Origin: Paraphoma chrysanthemicola
Taxonomy: Eukaryota; Ascomycota; Dothideomycetes; Pleosporales; Phaeosphaeriaceae
Reading direction: 5' to 3'
Assembly (NCBI GenBank): GCA_020744225.1
Contig: JAGMWG010000020.1
Coordinates: forward strand, 806,001-870,000
Length of the DNA stretch: 64,000 nucleotides
Of this stretch, positions 55,593-64,000 are shown one piece after another. The notes under the pieces were generated by a model. It was not told where the DNA came from, searched no databases, and saw nothing but the letters and a program-made list of their open reading frames with translations. Position 1 is the stretch's first letter; every line of letters begins with the position of its first letter. The position numbers were made by a program, and so were the translations under genes.

Positions 55593-57871
55593 CTACTCCC
55601 TTATCTGGTTTCGGTAGCAATTCAACAGCCTTTCTCTATCCTGTTCAACTATCATGCCAATATCTCTCACCTTTACATTCATTTCAATTGAGTATGTCCT
55701 GCTCAACCGGATTCTGCATGTCGAATCCAACGTCCATTCTTCATCTGTGAGATCGATGGCGAACGGTTCTATCGTCATTCCTATTTCCCTTTCACCTTTT
55801 AGGAGCGAGGGTCTAGTGCTGGACACATAGACTGGGGCGTGCTCAGAAGCGACACAACCTGGGTATATCACGCCCCTTCTTCCATATGTTGTCATAGCGC
55901 TGGACCGTCAATAATCCCTTGTGAGAACTGGTGATGAAAGACTTACCATGCATAAACGACATTGATGTCGTGGTTTGCCTGTACCGCTACAAAATTTCGC
56001 ATTGTGGCATACACATGTTCGCCATATCTTACTAATGTGAGTTGAGAGTTCTCTGATTGAATACATTTTGGCCCGCTCCATGACTCAGCCACGAGCAGGG
56101 CAAACACACGTCCCGGGCGGAAGAACCGCTTTGCCTCTGACCTGGTTTGAACTCGATAGCCTACTAATTAGTAAATTGAAGGTCTCGAGATCTGAAAGGG
56201 TTGTACTAACGCGCATCAAGCTTTTCGAACCACCCCCCCTGCGGAGTGCCTCGCAATGCAAGCTTACCCTTGAGGTAATCCGGGGCTGGTCTCGTTAGCT
56301 ACGTTCCAAGAAACTGGGCTTTCGGGTTTTCTTTCCTCCGGACGTCATGTCTTCATCCTCAGCAGCTTGTGCTTTACTTCCCCTGCGAGAAATCTCGAGG
56401 CTAGTCTCGTATTCTTCTTCACTAGGTATAAGACCGGCTGTGTGTTCGAACTGCTTTCCTTCTAAGTTTGAGGAATCAGCGTCCACGTCATCATCCTCAT
56501 CTAAGGCGAGAGGCGAAGCTGCTAGGGCAATGTCTTCTAAATGATCAGCATAATGCCGACAAATTGCAACTGCACCCTCTCCTGTCGGTTCTGCACACAG
56601 TGGACACGGTCGCGAGGGTGATTTGATATGTATATCATGACTCGATCTCAGATGTGCAGTCCAGTCATGACGCGACTGGAAAGAACGGTTGCTTGAGGGG
56701 CAATCGACCTCCAGACAAGAATATGGTTGCAGATCTCGCAATAGGTGCTGTCTGTGTGACTATGTTACTTCCAGGCTCAGGTGCAAATCTGTCGTGCCAT
56801 AAGACGTACTGATATTCTCTCGTGCCTGTATAGGCTACTAAAGAGCCACAGAACTCACAGAAAAACGAGCCCAGCTTTGCGATTCGCGGTATGGATGGTA
56901 GCTTGGCACGACTAGACTCTGCCATTGTGAACGCCAACGTTGGCGCGTACGATGTGTTTACTGTCGCAGTGACAGGACGAGCTAAGGAGGTGCCAATACC
57001 TGAATCTTGAAAGTATGTCGACTTTGCTGCTACAGAGATCATCTCTTCCGGCTCAAAGGGTGCTTCAGAACGGCCATGCCTCGCATCGGCAAGTCTTTTG
57101 TATCGTTGAAAATTGAGGAGACCGAGCGTATCAATTAAACGGACTGAGGCTGTCGCGAATTTTGATTGCACCATATCACAGTAATACGAAGCCGCGCTCA
57201 GTGGTGATATATGTTCTGGTGGGGCGCTTGTGCTCTGCTCAGGTACCAATATCTAGGGCTCGATTGATGGGTGCAACTCTCCAAGTAGCTGAACGTAGTC
57301 CTGAATCTCAGTGGCAAGACGTTGCCACGATTCTTGGGTAGATTCTGTGGTTCCGTCATTGACGTCGAGGTCTGAGAACGTGTCGACTAAGCCAGGCGTT
57401 TGTTTGGACGCCGTGGCAGACCATCTAGCATCTTTATCACACTCGTGATACCGAATTTCAATGTCTACTCGAGAAAGAACTGATTTGATCAGCACATACT
57501 CCTTGGCATTTAGGCGACGTACTTTGACGCAATATCGCCAGAATTTCTGACAAGAAGCAACGTATGGTGTCCACAACCTCATGCGCAGGTTCAGGAAGTT
57601 GATCGACATGACCTTCTGGGACCGAGTATGCCGTTCCCCACTCGCGCAGTAACTTATAATTCCTCGAAATTTGGGTTCTGGTTTCTACGTGATGGTCCAG
57701 GATGCCACCCTCATGGCCCAGGAAAGATCGAAACCCAAGCATGCATGAGTGAAACAAGTTTTGAATACTTGAGTCCGCTGAAATATCTTCGCTAGTTCTC
57801 ATGCCTTCCTGCCATCGTTCAATGCTTTCACGGAACGTGGCTGAATCCTTTATCGAGGTGACTTCATCCAT
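55593..57871 (-). CDS. C2H2-finger / DUF6590 fusion protein with one in-frame TAG
   Basis: Six exons: 57871..57523, 57479..56810, 56751..56378, 56285..56211, 56160..55947 and 55899..55593; introns 43, 58, 92, 50 and 47 nt, all phase-consistent. N-terminal helical region; DSGIGTS block; Cys-rich finger FFCEFCG; then RDLQPYSCLEVDCPSSN and CPLCAEP with H...H, a fungal C2H2 set. The 92-nt intron (GTAAAG donor, GCTAAC branch, GACCAG acceptor) links this to a DUF6590 domain: DYLKGKLALRGTP, WFEKLDARYRV, VRYGEHVYATMRNFV, RLSRTYSIEMNVKV. One TAG (57253-57255, after LHPSIEP) breaks an otherwise open frame, and only weak donors could splice it out. Total about 661 aa if the TAG were sense. The family is lineage-specific and linked to signalling or nonself recognition; function unknown. 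Confidence 0.72.
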
Positions 57872-58355
57872 TCCTATTTACGCTCGGCACTAAGTTGATT
57901 TCCAGAAGCTTTTATCTTTTTTTCAAATGGCAACGTCACTGGAGAAGAACCAGGTACGATCCCGAGTTGAAGGGTTTGGGTGCGTCAGCAAGGCGTCAGC
58001 CTTGCGCGGTGAAGTGTGCAGGTAGTAGCAGTGGAGAAAATCGGGATAATGCTCAGGTAAGGCAGAATTAGCGAGAAATGACAGCCCATTCGTGAATATC
58101 AACGTCCGAGTTGACGAGTTTGTAGTTGCAAACTCGGAACACGATGGCAATAGCTGCGGTCTAAATGCACGTATGCCCAAGGCGCTAGTCCTCCATTCGG
58201 ATTAGCGGCCTTGTGATCTTCTACCCCTCTCCGTATCTCTAGCCTTGCGACATAAGTTGACATGAAATCGCTCAATATTAGCACTCACAACCTCTACGGA
58301 GTCTCGTTGAACGTTCCATTCTCCCAGTCTGCCCAACGAACAATCTCCATTCACA
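57872..58355. other. 484-bp bidirectional promoter
   Basis: Separates the start codons of the C2H2/DUF6590 gene (minus) and the HeLo-like/DUF7580 gene (plus). Short minus-strand frames are unsupported. Both genes must be driven from this interval, so co-regulation is plausible. Confidence 0.5.
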
Positions 58356-60217
58356 ATGTCGGGCATAGAGATCGCCGGACTCGTCCTTGGGGCGGTGCCA
58401 GTGATGTTGGAGGCAATCAAAGGCTACCGAAACACATATGATCGTATTCAGGAGTTCAAACAGGCTACAAAGCAGCTGCAATTTTTGGATGCGCAGTTTC
58501 GCGTTTGCAGACTCAATTTTTTAAGCGAATGTCGTCTTCTACTACATCTAGTGCTTTCTGATCCACAGTTATCGCAAGAGATGATCACAGACGAACATCA
58601 TATTCTATGGCAAGACAAAACAGTAGAAGGGCAGCTTTCTGCCCTTCTGAGAGATGACCTCAAGGCTTGTGCAGTTATTGTTGCAGACACAACTGCTACC
58701 ATAAAATCGTTCGACAGAAAATTGACCAAGCTCCAAATTCCAACGGTGAGCCACGAAATCCTGAGGTTTAGTAAGCAGGCTGAAGGTCAAACAGAATAAC
58801 TCTGGTGGGACCCTGCAACGTGCAAAGCTATCGGCGGCCTTCATCTTAGAGAAAGGTCGATTCGAAAGAGACATTGCCACGCTGCGGAAAAGGAACGCAG
58901 ACCTGAATTTGCTCCGCATCCACTTTACCTCCATGGAAAATCCTCCATCTCCATCAAACCCAGCGACCTCGGGCGCCAAGATAGCGATCGACAATTTTGG
59001 GACAATACGGCTTGCTTCCAGTCTACTTCATGATACCTTGAAAATGGCGTGGTCGTGCTCGGACGCGGCACATTTGCGACATTGGGTTAAGCTCTGTGTT
59101 GAGAGTCCGAAGCCACACAACATGTCGGTGAAACTCGACATCGCGATCTCAAGCGAGACCGCTACCCAAAAACAGTACGTACTGCTGTGCAATTCAGGTT
59201 CGAGGTTGCTAACAGTCTCATGTCTTGATAGAGGTAGCACCCCGATAGCCACATGACAAGGCGCTTGGTGCCCAAGAAGCTCATTTCCAATCTCTAGTTC
59301 ACAATCTCCAGCAGTCGGCTAGCACGAACCCGGTCTGTTCACCGGTAAAAACATTGCCCTCTAGTGTGGGAGCCAACTCAATCAACAAAGTTCTTCCCAG
59401 CACTGTTGACCTTTGCAAGGTAGCCTGTGTATGTTCTCAGCTTCAGTTTCAATCTGCAGCACAGTCGCCGCATCAACGGGAGCACTGCCTGGGGTACCTT
59501 GAGTCTATGCGCAATTCTCGATACACCTTTTTCGGTCCTTTAGTGTCGACACAAAGCAGTTCATCACGGCTCGCTTCGTCTTCGGACGACAGAATCACAA
59601 CCCTCCAGGATGTAATTGAGCAGCCCCAGTCATCTCGACTGCAGTTGCTCCATCAGTACCAACTCGCACTACAGTTAGCGCGAAGTGTATTACAGTTCCA
59701 CGACACAGCTTGGCTTCCATCGATCTGGAAGCTTGGAGATCTCTCCATTGTCGGATCAGACATCACCGATCAATCATTGAATACGCTACATTTGAGTACA
59801 AGCTTCGAACGAGCTACTAGTGCAGCTGCCGGTGGACAAGCACTTGGCGGAGCAACAAACGCTGCTCCCAGTCCTGCTACTGGCCCAATCACCCCTGTTG
59901 ATGCGTGCTGCCAACGATTATCCCCAGCTGTATACAACGAAAGCCTATTCTGCTTGGGCATTGTCTTACTCGAGATTGCTCATTGCCGAACCTTCGAAGA
60001 CATGCGCGAGGGCGACCCGGACGAGTTCTACGCAGCTCATCGTATCGTCCGCGGGCCGCCGCCATTGGGCCCGAAGTATCGAAAGATAGTCGAGCGCTGT
60101 CTTCGATGCGACTTTGGTGCGGGCAGTGAAGATCTAGAAGACGCTGAGTTGCAGAGGGCGGTATGGTCAAAGGTGGTGTACCCGTTGGAAGTGCTGGTGC
60201 GAGACATTAGCACGTGA
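58356..60217 (+). CDS. HeLo-like / DUF7580 protein
   Basis: Exons 58356..58745, 58795..59178 and 59249..60217 encode 580 aa. The first intron (49 nt, GTGAGC) is well supported; the second (70 nt, GTACTG donor, CCCGATAG acceptor) is the only phase-0 option that avoids stops. The N-terminus SGIEIAGLVLGAVPVMLEAI is the glycine-spaced helix typical of HeLo-like and related fungal death domains. The C-terminal half is DUF7580: CLGYLESMRNSRYTFFG, LHQYQLALQLARSVLQFHDT, FCLGIVLLEIAHCRTF and RCLRCDF, a kinase-like fold without a visible catalytic HRD/DFG. Such proteins are thought to act in nonself recognition or regulated cell death. Complete copy of the family fragmented at 8005-8430. Confidence 0.8.
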
Positions 60218-60447
60218 AATTGCAAGAGTCTGAGGTTTATTGCATAATGGCACGACAATTGAGCGGGCTGGTTCGCGAATACAATGAGTAAAGAATGTCT
60301 CATGATCGAAATCTAATCTCATCTAGGTGTATGACTCCGCTACCTTCATTGAGCGGAGTATTCTGATGAACTCATGAAAGTTTTGGACGGACTGGCTAGA
60401 ATCGATCTATGGTTCGAAGCTAAATCATAGATCATGCCGGGAGTACT

Positions 60448-61386
60448 TTATTCGACGGTGTACTTCTCTCTCTCCAGCCACTGCTCCAGAGTGGTCAACT
60501 CAGCCCTTGCCTGCTTCTTCGTCCATCCCACAAGTGCCGCCATGTCAGGGCCGTAATAGCCATAATCGCGGTTCAACACCCACATCTCGTACATCGCTTC
60601 CCTGATTACCTCGGGCAAGAACCCCTTGAACACTTCATCTGGCAGTTGCTGAAACGTGACAGTCTTGCCTGTCGCCTTCGAAATGATCTCGCAGGCTTCA
60701 GGAAGAGTCATGAGACTCTCGGCCGCCGCGAAGAATTTGCCGTTGTACTTATCTGGCTCGGCAAGGATAGCACCGACCCACTTTCCGGTATCGGTAATGT
60801 CAATCATAGGTACTTTCGTGTCGGCATTGACAATGGAAGCAATGACGAAGGTGCCGTCTCCAGCGCGGCTAGGGTGAGGCTTCAGGTGGGAGGTGAAATT
60901 CTGCATGAAGGAGCCGGGAGCGAAGAAGGCGCTCTTGACTGGCAAAGAGCGAATGTACTGCTCGATCTCTGCCTTGTCGTCGAAGTGTTCGACATTCTTG
61001 AGCTTGCCGTTGGAGATTTGGTAAGGATGCGACATGGAGCTGAAGATGATGAACTTGACACCTGCATTCAGCGCGGCTTCGCATATTGCTCTCGATTGTC
61101 TGGTTTCAATTTCGCGGCTGTTGCCTTGGTACTGGGTTGTGGTGAGGAAGAAAAGATACTCGACGTCTTTGAGGGCAGCTGGGAGCGAGGCTGGATCATC
61201 GAGGTCGGCTTGAGCCAGCTGTGCGCCCTTGCTTTTCAGCTCCTGCATCTTCGCGTTTTCGACATTGCGCGAAACAGCTCGGACGCTGTAACGTTGAGAG
61301 AGCTCGGGGTCATCGAGGACGAAATTGGCTGTAGAGTTGCCCTGGTTTCCAGTTGCTCCAAACACGGCGAGAAGTGATTTGGACAT
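60448..61386 (-). CDS. NmrA-like NAD(P)-binding protein
   Basis: Intron-free, 312 aa, the usual NmrA-family length. The dinucleotide motif is GATGNQG at 10-16; VRAVSRN then marks the end of the second strand. SSMSHP replaces the usual catalytic Tyr-Lys SDR pair, so it may be a redox sensor rather than an enzyme. FFAPGSFMQNF and PMIDITDTGKWVGAI are typical family blocks. Family members include the Aspergillus nitrogen regulator NmrA, HSCARG and many isoflavone-reductase-like enzymes. The role here cannot be fixed. Convergent with the DUF7580 gene (230 bp apart). Confidence 0.88.
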   Translation of the reverse strand: MSKSLLAVFGATGNQGNSTANFVLDDPELSQRYSVRAVSRNVENAKMQELKSKGAQLAQADLDDPASLPAALKDVEYLFFLTTTQYQGNSREIETRQSRAICEAALNAGVKFIIFSSMSHPYQISNGKLKNVEHFDDKAEIEQYIRSLPVKSAFFAPGSFMQNFTSHLKPHPSRAGDGTFVIASIVNADTKVPMIDITDTGKWVGAILAEPDKYNGKFFAAAESLMTLPEACEIISKATGKTVTFQQLPDEVFKGFLPEVIREAMYEMWVLNRDYGYYGPDMAALVGWTKKQARAELTTLEQWLEREKYTVE

Positions 61387-62200
61387 GACAACGGTGCTGA
61401 ATGTGGAAATTGGAGGGAGAAGTTTGAAGTAGATGGAGGGATGGTGGCGAGATGCAATTGTGTGTGCTGTGGCAAGAACGCTCGGTGCAACATACTTAAG
61501 TCAAACTGGTTGTGAGGTTCTTTACATTGTGAGGTTGCACCTTCCCGGACGAGAGAGGTAAAGCCCGGCGCTCGAGGTTGGTGCACCACGGACATCATGG
61601 AGTTAAGGATGAGAGCAGGAGCCACCTCAAGCCACCAATGGGGCTGCCGATGAATCGTCAAGGACATGGCCAATGACGATGCAGCATTATGTTAGTGGTA
61701 CTGTGCTTTCGGGTCCGACACGCTATACATGACGCATTTAGACGTGTTAGATCTTGATGGCTACCTGGCGCATTGATGGTCGGACTTCCGAGGCGGAGAC
61801 ACCATTGCGCCGATTCGTAGATCGGATGCTCGGCGAAAGACAAACGCGAGGTAGTTTGACCAATCAGGCTTCCACATTTTCTCCGAAGGATATCTAACAC
61901 CGAACCAAGGGCCTTCTTTGCTCTACACATGAGAACTCTCGTTTGAATTGGCAGGTAAGATGAAAGAAAAGACGCACGAAAATACTTGGGCTACATTGAG
62001 ACGTTGCTACAACTCTCGGGCCCGAGCTGAGCTTTGAATAGAAGGCGTTAAGACGATTGATGCGAGTCGGAAACATGATAACATGCATGAGGAGTAGTCC
62101 TAGATGTGATCCTCCTACGAAACTATTGGCGTAAGAGGGCCCAGTAAGTCAGGCACTGTCGTAGGCCGTGAAGGAAGATATAGTACATGACTGTCCCTCT
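61387..62200. other. intergenic
   Basis: Promoter side of the NmrA-like gene and 3' flank of the GH115 gene. Short frames are unsupported and no repeat was seen. Confidence 0.45.
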
Positions 62201-64000
62201 CTACTGGACTCTGTAGCTTTCAGGCGGACCCAAATAACTTGGCCGCACGCCTCCCAGATCCACCCACGCTGTATTGAGAACTACGCCTGGCTCCAATGCC
62301 CATACCTTCAGTGCGTGCTGCCCAGCACCCGTATAGTTAAAGGTCGACTTGCTCTGCCACGCGCTATTTGCTGCCGCAGCAATCCAACCAATCGGTAGAT
62401 TTCCCGCGGGCTGATCCTTGATGTACTGCACCGTCTTTGGCGGCTGATTGTCGAACTGCACTGCGTACTTGAGCGGTCTGTTTGGATCGGTGTTGAGCGA
62501 CGACGTGGTGACGATGGTAATGTTGACACTGCTGCCTGCAGTGCTGTTAGAGAAGGTGTACAAGTTGTAGGTGAGTGCCGGTCCAGAAGATGTGGTCTGC
62601 GTTGCAGCGGTCACTGGGAAAAGAGTCACCCCCGAGAGTGTGCGGCTAAGACCGGGAATGACCTCGCAATTGAGACTACTGGGGTTACCGGTATTGTTCG
62701 CTCCAGAGACACTACTCCAGTGCTCTAGCTCAATGGAAATGTGGCCGTCAGATTCAATAAAGCCATTAGAGAAGGTAGATGGCAGAACCGTGTTGTTGTA
62801 GGGAAGGATGAGAATTGGCTTGCTGTACTGAGTGCCATACAGTGTTTGCTTCATGAACAACGTAGGTTGTGCCTCTGAGGGGGTGACGATAATCTCAACG
62901 TTGCCACTTCCTGCTGGAGCTTTTCCCCAGTCGACAGTAGCCCAGATTCGCACATCGGTAGTGTCGTTAGGTGAAATAGTACCTGATGATCGTGAGAAGC
63001 TGACAAAAGTCGCATTTGCAGTGATGTTCCAGCTGAAAGGCTCCGTCCCAGTTGAAAATATGTCAATCCACTGGCTGCTTACTCCATAAGGCTCGAATGG
63101 AGTAAAAGACAGTGTGTTCGATGATCCGGTGTGATACATATCATCACCGGGTATAGTAGCATTTGTGTTCTGTATTGTGATGCCCATATCACCAGCCAAG
63201 CCACGTTGGGTTGTGGCAATGTACTGAAGGCCTGGCAAGGATTGTCGCATGGGAGCTTGCCAGTATTGGTACCCGAAGTGAGTTTGGTCCATCATATGAT
63301 CCCACTTCCCATCGAGGACCGAGTTGTAACGGACAGTCAAATTTTGATCTTTCGCGAATTGTTCCAAAGCGTGCTGAGCAACAGCATTTGTCGAGGTCCG
63401 CCCTTGCTCAGCGTAGAGGTTGTTCCGCGCTACAGAAATCATGATATCGTAGAACGTGAAGCCAGCTGTTACAGGGTGAAGAACCATCTCAAAAAAGGCT
63501 GGCTTAGTCTCGTCAGGCAAGCTGTCGTGAATCGATTGTGCTGCTGATTGAAGAGTCTGCCATTCTGCAAGCACGCGATCTGCTTCCGTATAGTCGATCA
63601 GACTGTACGTTGTGGGATCCACTAATTCGAACTTGCGGCGTCCGGCTGCAATAGAATAGTTGTTCATGACTTCTGCAGTGCGTAGTGCTGCCGCAGATCC
63701 AAACTCTCGCGCGGACCATTGCTTCAACCACATGGGCGCACTGTCCCTATCCCAGTGGTCGATATCAAAGGCAAGGTCAAAGAAATGGCTGATAGGAATT
63801 TCGAGGGGTTTGATATCGCCAACGTTCACGATCCAAATCTGCCTTGCGCCTCGTTCGTAGGCAAGGTGCATCTGTTCCCAGGTCTTTTGAAGCTGCACCG
63901 TATTAATCCATTTGTAGTCGCGTACCGTCCCAACATAGTCGAAATGGTAGTACACTCCAGCACCACCTGCGCGGCTGGTTTCGCTGGCAAGTGGTAATCG
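62201..64000 (-). CDS. GH115 xylan alpha-1,2-glucuronidase, 5' end outside window
   Basis: The frame is open from the window edge to the stop at 62201: 599 residues with no start, so the N-terminal catalytic part is cut off. The visible part begins GVYYHFDYVGTVRDYKW, then ARQIWIVNVGDIKPLE and DLAFD, all GH115 catalytic-domain blocks, followed by the helical domain (AEVMNNYSIAAGRRK, HPVTAGFTFYDIMISVA) and the C-terminal beta domain (about the last 270 residues, many NxT/S sites). GH115 enzymes remove 4-O-methylglucuronic acid from xylan side chains, so a secreted plant-cell-wall role is expected. No intron was seen in this portion. Confidence 0.9.
   Translation of the reverse strand, partial: RLPLASETSRAGGAGVYYHFDYVGTVRDYKWINTVQLQKTWEQMHLAYERGARQIWIVNVGDIKPLEIPISHFFDLAFDIDHWDRDSAPMWLKQWSAREFGSAAALRTAEVMNNYSIAAGRRKFELVDPTTYSLIDYTEADRVLAEWQTLQSAAQSIHDSLPDETKPAFFEMVLHPVTAGFTFYDIMISVARNNLYAEQGRTSTNAVAQHALEQFAKDQNLTVRYNSVLDGKWDHMMDQTHFGYQYWQAPMRQSLPGLQYIATTQRGLAGDMGITIQNTNATIPGDDMYHTGSSNTLSFTPFEPYGVSSQWIDIFSTGTEPFSWNITANATFVSFSRSSGTISPNDTTDVRIWATVDWGKAPAGSGNVEIIVTPSEAQPTLFMKQTLYGTQYSKPILILPYNNTVLPSTFSNGFIESDGHISIELEHWSSVSGANNTGNPSSLNCEVIPGLSRTLSGVTLFPVTAATQTTSSGPALTYNLYTFSNSTAGSSVNITIVTTSSLNTDPNRPLKYAVQFDNQPPKTVQYIKDQPAGNLPIGWIAAAANSAWQSKSTFNYTGAGQHALKVWALEPGVVLNTAWVDLGGVRPSYLGPPESYRVQ

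Noticed and set aside
56295..56377. C-terminal end of the C2H2 protein at a TAA (56295)
   Set aside because: The codons from 56377 onward are better explained as a 92-nt intron whose branch site contains that TAA.
60646..61377. 243-codon plus frame opposite the NmrA-like gene
   Set aside because: Antisense shadow caused by the sense gene's codon bias; no domain.
1..64000. CRISPR arrays, bacterial operons, Shine-Dalgarno sites
   Set aside because: Eukaryotic nuclear sequence with spliceosomal introns; no direct-repeat arrays seen.

Overview
The window reads as nuclear DNA of a filamentous ascomycete (Pezizomycotina). The signs are short GT-AG introns, mostly 41-92 nt with CTAAC/CTGAC-type branch sites, and fungus-specific families: HET-domain proteins, Zn2Cys6 regulators, DPP5, TRP/Pkd2-like channel, NmrA and DUF7580/DUF6590 proteins. 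A Dothideomycete is a guess only. No rRNA, tRNA, transposon or CRISPR array was recognised. Intron coordinates were worked out by hand from splice signals and reading-frame continuity.

Layout. 1-5 kb: an F-box protein and a HET protein. 5-10 kb: an MFS transporter, a fragment of a DUF7580 gene and a small four-helix membrane protein. 12-15.4 kb: two tandem paralogues of a single-pass surface protein; the first is frameshifted just after its membrane helix. 15.5-20 kb: a second HET protein and a secreted dipeptidyl-peptidase 5. 22-28 kb: a TRP-like channel and a FYVE/C2HC/RING protein. 29.8-31.8 kb: a HeLo-like/DUF7580-like gene with a damaged or unusual 5' end, followed by 3.5 kb without a supported gene. 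35-44 kb: a large Zn2Cys6 factor, an unresolved gene, a mitochondrial RNB exonuclease (cyt-4 type) and, divergently, the molybdopterin synthase small subunit. 44-51 kb: an ankyrin-HET protein with one in-frame TAG, divergent from a second Zn2Cys6 factor. 52-55 kb: a short-chain dehydrogenase and an alpha/beta hydrolase. 55.6-60.2 kb: a six-exon C2H2/DUF6590 gene (one in-frame TAG) head to head with a HeLo-like/DUF7580 gene. 60.4-64 kb: an NmrA-like protein and the 3' part of a secreted GH115 alpha-glucuronidase.

The main theme is a conserved genomic backbone (transport, peptidase, channel, RNA decay, molybdenum cofactor, regulators) interleaved with fungal nonself-recognition-type genes: three HET proteins, three DUF7580 relatives and one C2H2/DUF6590 gene. 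Nearly all suspected lesions (fragment, frameshifts, in-frame stops) fall in this second group or in the surface-protein pair, while backbone genes look intact. That fits rapid birth and death of allorecognition genes. The C2H2-DUF6590 / DUF7580 head-to-head pair is the best candidate for an undescribed two-gene module.
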